This document shows, piece after piece, positions 1 through 8,761 of a DNA stretch of 64,000 bases (position 1 is the first letter of the stretch; each line of letters starts with the position of its first letter). The stretch lies in the NCBI GenBank assembly GCA_963818855.1, contig CAWFUH010000017.1, positions 558,001-622,000 of the forward strand, given 5' to 3'. The position numbers and the translations under genes are program-made. This DNA is from Bog-159 sp963818855 (GTDB lineage: Bacteria; Acidobacteriota; Terriglobia; Bryobacterales; Bryobacteraceae). Under the pieces are notes generated by a model that saw only the letters and a program-made list of their open reading frames with translations, had not been told where the DNA came from and did not search any database.

Positions 1-2
1 AC

Positions 3-290
3 GCCGTGCGCGCGAGTGGCGGCACGGCGCTGGCGGTGAGCGATGCCGAGTTACTGGATGCAGGCATTCAATTGGCGCGCGAGGAAGGCATCTTCGCCGC
101 GCCGGAAGGTGCCGCCTGCGTGGCTGCGCTGGAGAAGCTGCTGGCTGACGGTTTCCTAAAGCCGGAGGAACGCATCGTGATCTACAATACGGGCGCGGGG
201 CTGAAGTATCTGGAAGCGTATGCCACGCGGTTTCCGCGGACCGCTTCGGGAGAGCAGGATAAATTGGGCGGGATGATTACGCCGCGGTGA
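3..290 (+). CDS. thrC: Threonine synthase, C-terminal fragment
   Basis: This is the last ~95 residues of a PLP-dependent enzyme whose start lies before the window. The segment runs from an SGGTALAVSD stretch through EGIFAAPEGAACVAAL to VIYNTGAGLKYLEAY. That order is typical of the C-terminal part of threonine synthase, which converts O-phospho-L-homoserine to threonine in the cytoplasm; the glycine-rich 'NTGxGLKYLE' stretch is the usual near-terminal motif. The frame is open to the left edge, so it is a 5'-partial gene and not a short protein. The next gene starts 6 bp after the stop, so the two may be co-transcribed. Other fold-type II PLP lyases are less likely. Confidence 0.75.
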   Translation, partial: AVRASGGTALAVSDAELLDAGIQLAREEGIFAAPEGAACVAALEKLLADGFLKPEERIVIYNTGAGLKYLEAYATRFPRTASGEQDKLGGMITPR

Positions 291-296
291 GGCAAA

Positions 297-1940
297 ATGC
301 GATTGTTTCTTAGAGTTTCGATCCTGGTTGCGTTGGCCATGCCTTCTGTGGCGGCCGCGGAGCGTTTTGAGATCTCGTTTGCGAAAGAGATGAGCGCGGC
401 CCCGCAGGACGGGCACGTCATACTGGTGATTGCTACCAGCGAAAGTCCGGAGCCGCGATTTCGGGTCAGCTTCACGGCCCAGACGCAGCAGGCATTTGGT
501 GTCGACGTGGAAGGGCTGGCGCCGGGCTCGGCGGCGGTGGTCGACGAGACCACACTCGGTTATCCGCTCGACAGCCTGAAAGACATTCCGCCGGGTGACT
601 ATTATGTGCAGGCGGTGCTGAATATCTACGAGACATTTCACCTGGCCAATGGTCACACTGTGAAGCTGGCGCCTGATAAAGGCGAGGGACAGCATTGGCC
701 ATCGAAGCCGGGGAACCTGTATTCAAAGCCACAGAAGGTTCATCTGGATGCCGGGGCCGGGCAGGTGGTCCGGCTGTCACTCACCGAAAAGATTCCCGAC
801 TTACCGGCGGCCGCCGCCGATACGAAGTGGGTGAAGTCCATCAAGATGCGCAGCGAGTTACTCAGCCGGTTCTGGGGCCGCCCCATCGAGTTAGGCGCCG
901 TGCTACTGCTGCCGGATGGCTGGGAAGAGCATTCTAACGCGCACTACCCTCTGGTGGTTTATCAGGGCCACTTCAGCCGCGGCTTGGGCATTGGGTTCAG
1001 TACCGACCCCGGTAAGGGCGCCGGCTACAAGTTCTATCAAGATTGGGTGGCGGGGCGTGTGCCGCGAGTTATTCTAATGACCATCCAGCATCCGACTCCT
1101 TATTTCGACGATTCCTATGCAGTGAACTCGGCCAATGCCGGCCCTTATGGCGACGCCATCACGCAGGAACTGATTCCATACGTCGAAAAGACGTTCCGCG
1201 GAATCGGTCAGGGATGGGCGCGGACGGTCTATGGCGGGTCGACGGGCGGCTGGGAAGCGCTGGCTTCACAGGTATTTTATCCGGATTTCTACAATGGCGC
1301 CTGGGTATTCTGCCCGGACACGGTGGACTTCCGCGCCTACATGAACGTGAACCTGTACGACGACAAGAATGCCAACTGGCTGGAGGGGCCTTTCGCGCGG
1401 GTGCCGCGTCCGGCGGTGCGGCGGCCGGATGGGCAGGTTCTTTCCACCATGGCGCAGATGAACCGATTTGAATTGATCGAAGGCACCAAGGGGCGCTCCG
1501 GCGAGCAACTGGATGCCTGGCAGGCTTATTTCAGCCCGGTGGGCGAAGACGGATATCCGGCGCCGATCTTCAACAAGCGCACGGGAGTGATCGACCACAA
1601 GATAGCCGAGTATTACAAAGAACACTACGATCTGAGTCACATCATACAGCGGGACTGGAAAACTCTCGGCCCTAAGCTAGCTGGTAAGCTGACAGTCTGC
1701 GTAGGCGATGCGGATACTTTCTATCTCGATGGGGCTGTGCACTTACTGCATGACTTCATGGAAACTACTACCGAACCATACTATCGGGGCAAGTTCGAAT
1801 TCGGGCAGCGGAAGCCGCATTGTTACGCGGGTGACTTCGATCCCGCGGTGGGCTTGAACCAGCATTACTTGCCGGAGATGGCTAAGCACATGGAGGCGAC
1901 GGCTCCCAGCGGGGCGGATTTGAGCAGTTGGAAGTACTGA
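297..1940 (+). CDS. Secreted alpha/beta hydrolase (esterase-like), 547 aa
   Basis: An N-terminal signal peptide (MRLFLRVSILVALAMPSVAAA) predicts export. The middle of the protein has an alpha/beta hydrolase nucleophile elbow, YGGSTGGWEA (Ser near residue 314). A candidate acid (VGDADTFYLDG, ~470) and a candidate histidine (RKPHCYAGD, ~504) follow in the right order for a catalytic triad. The ~200 residues before the hydrolase domain look like a beta-rich N-terminal domain, as in secreted esterases related to the esterase D/enterochelin esterase group. The substrate cannot be deduced. The gene follows the threonine synthase fragment with only 6 bp between them and converges on the permease gene. 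Confidence 0.75.
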   Translation: MRLFLRVSILVALAMPSVAAAERFEISFAKEMSAAPQDGHVILVIATSESPEPRFRVSFTAQTQQAFGVDVEGLAPGSAAVVDETTLGYPLDSLKDIPPGDYYVQAVLNIYETFHLANGHTVKLAPDKGEGQHWPSKPGNLYSKPQKVHLDAGAGQVVRLSLTEKIPDLPAAAADTKWVKSIKMRSELLSRFWGRPIELGAVLLLPDGWEEHSNAHYPLVVYQGHFSRGLGIGFSTDPGKGAGYKFYQDWVAGRVPRVILMTIQHPTPYFDDSYAVNSANAGPYGDAITQELIPYVEKTFRGIGQGWARTVYGGSTGGWEALASQVFYPDFYNGAWVFCPDTVDFRAYMNVNLYDDKNANWLEGPFARVPRPAVRRPDGQVLSTMAQMNRFELIEGTKGRSGEQLDAWQAYFSPVGEDGYPAPIFNKRTGVIDHKIAEYYKEHYDLSHIIQRDWKTLGPKLAGKLTVCVGDADTFYLDGAVHLLHDFMETTTEPYYRGKFEFGQRKPHCYAGDFDPAVGLNQHYLPEMAKHMEATAPSGADLSSWKY

Positions 1941-1947
1941 GCGCGCC

Positions 1948-4608
1948 TCAGTCGTAGCGCAGTGTGATGACCGGTTGGATGCGCGCCGCACGCCGGGAAG
2001 GTACATAGGCGGCGCAGGCCGCAGCGGCGATTACCAGTGCGACGCCTGCTAAAAAGGCCACGCCGTCGATCGAGTCAAACATAGGCATGTCGAGCTGTGG
2101 CCCGAGAATGCGGGAAACTCCCGCGGCCGCGATCGTACCAATGGCCGCGCCCGCACCTGCCAGTTTCAACGATTGCTGTAACACGAGCCCGGCAACACGG
2201 CCAGTGCTGGCGCCGAGCGCTACCCGGATGCCGATTTCCTTGGTGCGCTGGCTTACCAGGTAAGAGAGGACGCCGTAAATGCCGGAGAGCGTCAACAGCA
2301 GCGCCAGTCCGCCAAGGGCCGATGCGACCCAGTACACCGCGCGATACGGGTAAAGTTGGGCAGTAAGGATCTCGTCCATGCTGTGGATATCGTCGACTGC
2401 GCCTGGAACCGATGCGGCCAGTACGCGGTCCAGTTTTTGCCGCCCTACCTCCGCGTCACCTTTGACGCCTACTAACAGGACGTCTTTGGACGTCTGAACA
2501 TTGGTTGGAAAATAGACGCAGGAGCTGTCGGTTCCGTAACCGATATAGCCATTTACCACGTCTGGCGCGATCCCGATGACGCGAACGACCGCATATCGCG
2601 GTCGGCCAGCGCCGTACCCGGTGAGATCATGTGGCCGCCGAGGCTCCGGTTCGATACGAAAGGATTTGCCGATGGCATCCTGTGTCGGCCAGAGTTGCGC
2701 GGCGGTCGCCTGGCTGACGACCGCTACCGGATCGCCCGCCCTGGCTTCATCGTCGGTAAAGTTCCGGCCGCGACGAACGGATTGCCGGAACATGGGGAGA
2801 TACTCCGGAGAGGCGTACATGTAATAAATGCCAACGTGTTCCGAGCTTCCCTCCGGCACCACGGACATACTGGCGAGGATGCCTTCGAACGGCTTCTTGC
2901 TGGCAGCCGCGACGGTCTCTACCAGCGGCTCCGAGGCGAGTTGTCGAATCACTTTCGAGCGGAACCTGTCCTGAATGTCGATCGCGACTACGCCGTGCGG
3001 CTGGAGACCGACGTCCAGGTGTTCGATCCGGCTGTTGGCGCGTAGCAGCACGGCGGCGCAGATCAGCAGGAGGACGGAGACGGAGACCTGCCCAATGACC
3101 AGCGCATTGCGCAGTCGCGCCGGCCGGAAGTCGGTGGTGAATTCGCCGTGGGCGGCCTGCATCACGTTAGAGCGGGTCGCCTGCAGGGCGGGCGCCAATC
3201 CAAACAGCAGCGCGGATAAAACGGCCGCCAGCAGCATGAACACAAAAACTCGGGTGTCGGGTTCGAGCGGCAATAAAGAGATGAAATCCGCATATCCGCG
3301 AGGCATCGTGGCGAACATTAACCGTACGGCCAATTCGATCGTGGCGCAGGAAACAGCGAATCCGGCTATCGCCGCGGGCAACGCCAGAAGAACGCTTTCG
3401 GTGAGCAATTGACGGATGAGCCGCGAGCGGGCCGCGCCGATCGCCAGCCGGATGCCGATCTCCCGCTGCCGCGCCATGGCACGCGCGAACATCATGTTAG
3501 CCACGTTGGCGCATGCGATGAGCAGCACCAGAGCAAAGGCCACGATGATCGGGGAGAACGCCGCGATCACCATCGGCTCCAACGGGATGGTAGTTGCTTC
3601 CAAACGGAGATCGGTACCCACGGCTCTTTCAGGACCGGGCCGGCCGATGGTCGCTCGCTGCGCCCACGCCGTAAGCCCGGCTCTAGCCTGCCGCAGGTTC
3701 AATGTATGCCGTAAACTGCCAACGATGGAGAGCCGTTCGGGTTGCTCCACGCCGAACAGACTGGGACCTTCTTCCAACTGGGCAGCCATGGTGAGAGGCA
3801 CCCAGAAATCCAGGGGCACCTCGCTCAACCCGTTGAACCCTTCGCGCGCCACCCCCACGACTTCCAGCGGGTAACCATGAATATAGATCTTCTTCCCAAC
3901 GATGTCCGGTTTGCCGGCGAACTTGTTTTTCCAGGCCTTGAAGCTGAGCACTACCACGGGTGCGCGACCAGGGGCCGCGGCGTCCTCGGGGGCAAAAGTT
4001 CGCCCAAACGCCGGATTGATTCCGAGCATGCGAAAGTAATTCCCGGTCACCAGTTCGCCAAACATGAAATGGCCTGCGACGCGGGCGAAACCGACCCGCT
4101 GGAGGCCTATGACTTCGGAGAAGGCCGGATTCTGACTCCGGAATCCCTGAAATTCCTGCCATGAGAACCGGTGATCCGCGCCATTCTTGTTTATCCACGT
4201 GTATCGGTAAAGGCTATACGGGTCGCGGACGGCCAGCGGTCGCAGCACGTAGGCGTTGAAGATGGTGAAGAGTGTGATGTTCAGGCCGAGTCCAACCGCG
4301 ATGGTGGCCACTACGGTAAAGGCGAAGCCGGGCTTGCGGCGGAAGCCCCGCAGAGAATACCGGACATCCTGGCGCAGGGCGTCGACCCATCCGATGCGCC
4401 GGGCATCTCGGCATTCTTCTTTGACTTGCTCCACGCCACCGAACCGGACCCACGCCTGGCGCGCGGCCTCATCCGCGGGCATTCCTGCAGCCAGGTTTTT
4501 TTTGGTCTCGAGCGCGATGTGGAACCGCAGCTCTTCGTCGAGTTCATTTTCCACCCGGCGCCGCCACAACAGTGCACGCAGGCGCAGCAAAAGGTCGCGC
4601 CGGTTCAT
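1948..4608 (-). CDS. MacB/FtsX-type orphan ABC permease (ADOP family), 886 aa
   Basis: The protein matches the acidobacterial duplicated orphan permease layout. It has a soluble helical N-terminus (NELDEELRFHIALETKKNLAAGM), a first transmembrane segment near residues 95-118, a large MacB-like periplasmic domain, an FtsX domain with membrane segments around 355-470, then a second periplasmic region and FtsX block ending near residue 880. No ATPase is encoded beside it, as is usual for these orphan permeases. It starts 1 bp after the stop of the upstream padR gene, so the two are almost certainly one operon. Family knowledge gives it a role in export or membrane stress; the substrate is unknown. 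Confidence 0.85.
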   Translation of the reverse strand: MNRRDLLLRLRALLWRRRVENELDEELRFHIALETKKNLAAGMPADEAARQAWVRFGGVEQVKEECRDARRIGWVDALRQDVRYSLRGFRRKPGFAFTVVATIAVGLGLNITLFTIFNAYVLRPLAVRDPYSLYRYTWINKNGADHRFSWQEFQGFRSQNPAFSEVIGLQRVGFARVAGHFMFGELVTGNYFRMLGINPAFGRTFAPEDAAAPGRAPVVVLSFKAWKNKFAGKPDIVGKKIYIHGYPLEVVGVAREGFNGLSEVPLDFWVPLTMAAQLEEGPSLFGVEQPERLSIVGSLRHTLNLRQARAGLTAWAQRATIGRPGPERAVGTDLRLEATTIPLEPMVIAAFSPIIVAFALVLLIACANVANMMFARAMARQREIGIRLAIGAARSRLIRQLLTESVLLALPAAIAGFAVSCATIELAVRLMFATMPRGYADFISLLPLEPDTRVFVFMLLAAVLSALLFGLAPALQATRSNVMQAAHGEFTTDFRPARLRNALVIGQVSVSVLLLICAAVLLRANSRIEHLDVGLQPHGVVAIDIQDRFRSKVIRQLASEPLVETVAAASKKPFEGILASMSVVPEGSSEHVGIYYMYASPEYLPMFRQSVRRGRNFTDDEARAGDPVAVVSQATAAQLWPTQDAIGKSFRIEPEPRRPHDLTGYGAGRPRYAVVRVIGIAPDVVNGYIGYGTDSSCVYFPTNVQTSKDVLLVGVKGDAEVGRQKLDRVLAASVPGAVDDIHSMDEILTAQLYPYRAVYWVASALGGLALLLTLSGIYGVLSYLVSQRTKEIGIRVALGASTGRVAGLVLQQSLKLAGAGAAIGTIAAAGVSRILGPQLDMPMFDSIDGVAFLAGVALVIAAAACAAYVPSRRAARIQPVITLRYD

Positions 4609-4609
4609 A

Positions 4610-4945
4610 TCAAGCCCTCTCCAGGATGCGGCCGATGGCGGTGGAGTGGCGGGTCCAATTGGCGGTCTCCAGATCCAGTTGTTTGCGACCGGAAGCAGTC
4701 AGCCGGTAGAAGCGCGCGCGCCTGCCTTCGTCGGAGACGCCCCAGTCGGCTTTGATCCAACCTTGATGCTCCAGGCGGTGCAGCGCTGGATACAGGGAGC
4801 CCTGATTCACCTGCAGGGTTTCTTCGGAGAGCTGCTGAATGCGTTCGGAGATGGCCCAGCCGTGCATGGCTTGAGAACGTAAGATGCGAAGTATTAGAAG
4901 GTCGAGGGTGCCTTGCAGAAGGTCGAGCCGGGGCGGGTGCTTCAT
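4610..4945 (-). CDS. PadR family transcriptional regulator, 111 aa
   Basis: This is a compact winged-helix protein. The sequence LLQGTLDLLILRILRSQAMHG is the usual start of the PadR fold, followed by QGSLYPALHRLEHQGW (recognition helix and turn) and a wing with RRARFYRLTASGRKQL. PadR proteins usually repress a neighbouring transporter or detoxification gene in response to a small ligand. Here the neighbour is the orphan permease 1 bp downstream, which is the standard acidobacterial pairing. The intergenic region upstream (4946-5021) is the likely operator zone, but no inverted repeat stands out there. Confidence 0.85.
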   Translation of the reverse strand: MKHPPRLDLLQGTLDLLILRILRSQAMHGWAISERIQQLSEETLQVNQGSLYPALHRLEHQGWIKADWGVSDEGRRARFYRLTASGRKQLDLETANWTRHSTAIGRILERA

Positions 4946-5021
4946 GATGGTGTCGATCCTCTACAACAGCGTATTGCTTCTGGTGTCGAATGTCAACACC
5001 AAAGCATGGCGGCGCTCGCCA

Positions 5022-5074
5022 ACCGATGCTGCAGCGGGGCTGAAGCCCCGCGCCGGCTAAAGCCCGCCCTCCAA
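5022..5074 (+). repeat. Dispersed GC-rich repeat, copy 1
   Basis: The core begins GATGCTGCAGCGGGGCTGAA and ends GCCGGCTAAAGCCCGCCCTC. The same core recurs at 8645, 10400 and 17571, always in this orientation. It contains the inverted pair CGGGGCTG/AAGCCCCG, so it can form a small hairpin. This copy overlaps the 3' end of the response-regulator gene and supplies that gene's stop codon. Confidence 0.8.
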
Positions 5075-6385
5075 GGGCACGTAGATTTTGGTGGCTCCAT
5101 TTTCGGCGGCGAAGCGGATCTCTCCCAGGCACTGGCGGACGATTTCGTCGAGGGCGGGGAGATCGCGGCCGGCGCCGGGAGGGGTGACGACCACGATTGC
5201 GTAGCCATCGCCCGAATCTTCGCTCGCGACGGCGGAGGTTTCTATAGAGAATTGGCCGGGCAAGGCGGTATCGCGAGCGGCAATGGCGAGATGCATCAAA
5301 ATCAATTCGACGCACCCGGGATCGACTTTGCCGGCGCAACCGGCAGGCGCCAGCGTAAGTTGCAATGCGATGTCGTCGCCGAGGGCGCATTGCAGCAAAT
5401 CGTCCATACCGACGATGAAGCCGTTGAGATCCAAATGGGAAGGAGGTGCGGGTTGGCGGCGGCCAAATTCTAGGAGACGGCCGGCCAAACGCGCGGCATG
5501 CGTGCGCCCGCGGCCGGCCTCCAGCAAGCTGGTGAATTTGTGAGCGACAGCCGCGGTCAGGCGGCCGAGGATCTCCAGACGGCCGGCGGAACCATGATTC
5601 AGCGTTCCCCAAGGCTCGTCCGCGCCGCGCAGGCTGGCGGCGCGAAATAGCAGACAGACGCCCACGGGTTGTGTGTCGCCATCGCGCACGGGAGTCACGC
5701 TGCCCTGGATGGGCTCGCGCGCGCCTTTCGGGCCCAGCAGCAGTACGTCGCCACCCAGCCCAATGGCAACGCCTTCCCGAAAGACCCGGCTCACCGGGGA
5801 TGGCCGCGGCGCACCAGTGCGGGCATTCAAAATGGTAAAGACTTCATCGACGGGCTTGCCGAGTGCGTCTTCCTGCTTCCATCCCGTCAAGGCTTCCGCG
5901 ACGCGGTTCATGAGAGCGACCTTCCCGTTTTCCTGAGTTAAGATCACGGCTTCATCGATACTGCCAATGGCGGCAGCCAGACGCCGCCCGCCTTCGATCA
6001 ACTGGCGTTCGCGCCGGTAGCGGTCAAAGGCGAGTTCGATGGCGGTGCGCAGGGTGCGATCGTCGAATGGTTTAAGCACATAGCCAGAGGGCGCCGTCAG
6101 TTTGGCGCGCTCCAGGATTTGGGCGTCAGCGTGGGCGGTGAGATACACGACCGGGATTTTGAGCTGATCGTAGAGGGCCCCCGCCACGTCGATACCGTCC
6201 AGGATGCCTTTGAGCTTGATATCCATCAGGACCAGGTCCGGCATGGTGTTCACGGCCAGCCGGAGGGCATCCGTACCGGTTGCGACCGACCCCACCACTT
6301 CATAGCCAAGACTCCTGACACACTCCTGTATGTCCGCTGCGACGACTTTCTCATCTTCTACTAACATGATGCGCGCTTTGTGCAT
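5057..6385 (-). CDS. Response regulator with PAS and degenerate histidine-kinase domain, 442 aa
   Basis: The N-terminus is a receiver domain: KARIMLVEDEKVVAADI, then the phosphoacceptor region LVLMDIKLKGILDGID (Asp near 55), VVYLTAHAD and VLKPFDD. A PAS-like domain follows (about 140-240, with LMNRVAEALTGWKQEDALG). The rest resembles a HisKA/HATPase module: LGRLTAAVAHKFTSLL retains the His, but the N-box region ELILMHLAIAARDTA lacks the usual Asn and no clear G1 box is seen. It is probably non-catalytic. The ATG at 6385 is preferred because an AGGAG sits just upstream and the longer frame would run into the kinase gene. The last residues (LEGGL) are encoded by the dispersed repeat. Confidence 0.8.
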   Translation of the reverse strand: MHKARIMLVEDEKVVAADIQECVRSLGYEVVGSVATGTDALRLAVNTMPDLVLMDIKLKGILDGIDVAGALYDQLKIPVVYLTAHADAQILERAKLTAPSGYVLKPFDDRTLRTAIELAFDRYRRERQLIEGGRRLAAAIGSIDEAVILTQENGKVALMNRVAEALTGWKQEDALGKPVDEVFTILNARTGAPRPSPVSRVFREGVAIGLGGDVLLLGPKGAREPIQGSVTPVRDGDTQPVGVCLLFRAASLRGADEPWGTLNHGSAGRLEILGRLTAAVAHKFTSLLEAGRGRTHAARLAGRLLEFGRRQPAPPSHLDLNGFIVGMDDLLQCALGDDIALQLTLAPAGCAGKVDPGCVELILMHLAIAARDTALPGQFSIETSAVASEDSGDGYAIVVVTPPGAGRDLPALDEIVRQCLGEIRFAAENGATKIYVPLEGGL

Positions 6386-6404
6386 TTGACTTACTCCTAT
6401 TTTG

Positions 6405-7841
6405 TTACTGGGCGGCCTGGGGGCCGTCTGCAGGCTGAGAACCCGCCCCACAATCGAATTCGATCCGGTAGTGGACGCCCGAATCGTTCGTACGCTCAAC
6501 CGCCGCGTCGATCTGACCGGCCAGAAGCTCTACCAGCCACAGCCCCAGGGACCGGCTTTGAGAGGCGGGCGCATTTTGCGGAAAACCGCGGCCGTCGTCT
6601 TTGATACTGAGTTCGACCCGGCCGCCGGGTTGCGCGTGAAGACCCAGCGAGATCTCACCTTTGCGCCCGTCCGGGAAGGCGTGCCGGAGCGAGTTGGATA
6701 CCAGTTCATTGACGATCAATCCGCAAGGGATCGCCGTATCGATAGCCACCGGTATATCGTCGATATCCGTGCGCAAGCCGATATCCGCCGAATTCACGCC
6801 ATACAAGGAGAAGAGGCTGGCGGCCAGATTCCGAACATACTCACCCAGATTGATGCTGGAAAAATCTTTGGCGCGATGCAGTTGATCGTGGATCATGGCC
6901 ATAGCCATGACCCGCTCGCGGCACGCGCGCAGCACTTGCAGCAGGGCGTCATCGCGGAGATTGCGCTCCTGCAGGCGCAGCATGCTGCAAATCACCTGCA
7001 GATTGTTCTTCACGCGGTGGTGCACCTCGCGCAAGAGCACTTCTCTTTCCTGCAAGGTGCGCTTGATCTTTTCTTCGGCCTGGCGATGCTCGGTCACGTC
7101 GCGGAAGTAGACGGCTAACCCTTCGGACGAGGGATAGGCGTGGGCCTCGAACCATCGATTGGACGGAGCCGGGTGGAATTCTTCCAGATGCGCGGGTGTG
7201 CCGGTGAGCATGGCCTGCTCGTACATGCGGTGAAACGGACCGCCGGCAGCTTCCGAAAAAATCTCCCAGAGTTGGCGGCCGAGGACGCGGTCGCGATCGC
7301 AATTCCACAGGCGCTCGGCTTGCTGGTTCACGCGCATGAGCCGCCAGTCGCGGTCCACGGCGAAAAAGGCATCGGTCGTACTTTCGAGTGCGCACAGGCA
7401 GCGGGCTTCGGATTGACGCAGGGCCTCCTGGTCGAGTTGCTGACGAGTGTGGTCGCGGGCGACGGTGTACGCCAGGCGCCGGGCAAGAAATGGCGTGCTG
7501 CTCCAGGCCAGCAGTTTGTAGGCGCCCGCGGCGGAACGAAAGCGGGTTTCCAGACCGGTGACCGGATTGCCACGCGCGAGCCCGGCAATGGCATTGGCGG
7601 CGGAAGGCCGATCGAGCGGATGGACCAGATCGAGAATGTTGGTGGTGAGGAGGAGCGGCTCCGGGTAGCCGAGGGTATTGAGGAGAGCCGGATTGACACG
7701 GCGCAGATGGCCATCGAGGTTGGTGATGCACAGCGGGTCCGCTGAGAGCACGAAAAAAGGTGCGACGGGCATGCGTTTCAGATTCCATCGGAGGCGGTTC
7801 AGCCTTTGGCGAATTCCGGCTTGGAGTGACTCCCATGGCAT
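6405..7841 (-). CDS. PAS-containing sensor histidine kinase (HisKA_2 type), 478 aa
   Basis: There are two PAS domains (about 25-125 and 150-260, the second with ALESTTDAFFAVDRDWRLMR). They are followed by a HisKA_2 phosphoacceptor block, REVHHRVKNNLQVICSMLRL, and a HATPase_c domain with N box NELVSNSLRHAFPDG and G1 box DDGRGFP. No transmembrane segment is evident, so it is probably a soluble sensor. The response regulator gene starts 19 bp downstream, which makes the two a cognate pair in one operon. HWE/HisKA_2 kinases often pair with regulators that lack a DNA-binding domain, which fits the partner here. The signal is unknown. Confidence 0.85.
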   Translation of the reverse strand: MPWESLQAGIRQRLNRLRWNLKRMPVAPFFVLSADPLCITNLDGHLRRVNPALLNTLGYPEPLLLTTNILDLVHPLDRPSAANAIAGLARGNPVTGLETRFRSAAGAYKLLAWSSTPFLARRLAYTVARDHTRQQLDQEALRQSEARCLCALESTTDAFFAVDRDWRLMRVNQQAERLWNCDRDRVLGRQLWEIFSEAAGGPFHRMYEQAMLTGTPAHLEEFHPAPSNRWFEAHAYPSSEGLAVYFRDVTEHRQAEEKIKRTLQEREVLLREVHHRVKNNLQVICSMLRLQERNLRDDALLQVLRACRERVMAMAMIHDQLHRAKDFSSINLGEYVRNLAASLFSLYGVNSADIGLRTDIDDIPVAIDTAIPCGLIVNELVSNSLRHAFPDGRKGEISLGLHAQPGGRVELSIKDDGRGFPQNAPASQSRSLGLWLVELLAGQIDAAVERTNDSGVHYRIEFDCGAGSQPADGPQAAQ

Positions 7842-8051
7842 CCGATATCTCGATGCTCATTGTACGCGCGGGGCGGGAGGGGAGAAGGCTAGCGGAAGGA
7901 GGCGCGGCTTTTGAATCAGGGGATTAGGGGAAACGCGAAACTTGTGATCGATGAATTGATATAGGATTCTTCAGTTTGCGGCTTCCACTATGTTTTTGGC
8001 CAAACAAACCCAAATTAGGGCATTGACATACTTGATGACACCATCAGTGTT

Positions 8052-8562
8052 TCAGCCCTGCAAGAACACGCTGCGACAGTATTCGGCATCCTCTGTTCGC
8101 CTAAATTCCATATAAAAGCACTGTTGTCCCGCTTCCAACATGCCAAAGAGATCCAGATCCAAATCCTCTACCACGGCATCGTCATATAGGTGCCCTTCTG
8201 TGACGGCTTTCTCAATTTCCAGTCGGCGTTCTGTACCCGCCCCAAGGAGATATAGCGACGGCGGTGTCCAATCTAGTATCTTTGTGAACTCTTCCGGAGT
8301 CTTGAAAGTGATACCGAGCTTCTTATCCTCAGCGTGGAGCGAGAAACCAAGCGCCAGTTCCACAGGAAGCTTATGGCGATCACGAAGGCGAACTGCAATG
8401 CGAAAAGCTGCCAGTCCTCCCTCAACCCAGTGACCGCGAGCGCCAAGCCTCGTCAATCCTGTCGATGTGCAGATCGTCGGACCTCTGAATCCCACCATTT
8501 TGTGAGACTGTCAGCATCCACTTCTCGATGATCTGCTCATATTGCGGCCGTTCTTCTTTCAC
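8052..8562 (-). pseudogene. Hypothetical protein with one frameshift
   Basis: A 148-codon frame ending at 8052 encodes a plausible soluble protein (AAFRIAVRLRDRHKLPVELA, then DLDLDLFGMLEAGQQCFYMEF). Its own start region looks non-coding. Upstream, a second frame beginning at a GTG (8562) reads VKEERPQYEQIIEKWMLTVS and continues to about DEAWRSRSLG before a stop. Joining the two with one frameshift near 8440 gives a single protein of about 170 residues. I do not recognise the family. The frameshift may be real decay or a sequence error. Confidence 0.4.
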
Positions 8563-8644
8563 AATGTCAGCGCCTTTTGCAGTTGGCGTCATCAACTACG
8601 TCAACACCCAACCGTCCGCAGGCATAGCGCCTGCCCCCACTCTA

Positions 8645-8740
8645 GGCAGCGTAGCCGCAAACAAAACGATGCTGCAGCGGGGCTGAAGCGCCGCGCCGGC
8701 TAAAGCCCGCCCTCCAAAAGCGGCTCACACTGCGAAGAAT
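8645..8740 (+). repeat. Dispersed GC-rich repeat, copy 2
   Basis: This copy has the shared core GATGCTGCAGCGGGGCTGAA, preceded by GGCAGCGTAGCCGCAAACAA and followed by CACTGCGAAGAATTC. The left and right extensions are also present in copy 3, so the full repeat unit is close to 95 bp. It lies in the gap between the frameshifted hypothetical gene and the carboxylesterase gene. Confidence 0.8.
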
Positions 8741-8761
8741 TCGAATAGTTTGTAAATACTG

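Noticed and set aside
4605..5612. Long minus-strand open frame (335 codons), Arg/Pro-rich
   Set aside because: It overlaps padR and the response regulator in a different frame and has the composition of a GC-rich shadow, with no domain.
8020..8050. TTGACA near 8025 as a promoter
   Set aside because: No matching -10 at proper spacing and no plus-strand gene follows; the neighbouring gene ends here on the other strand.
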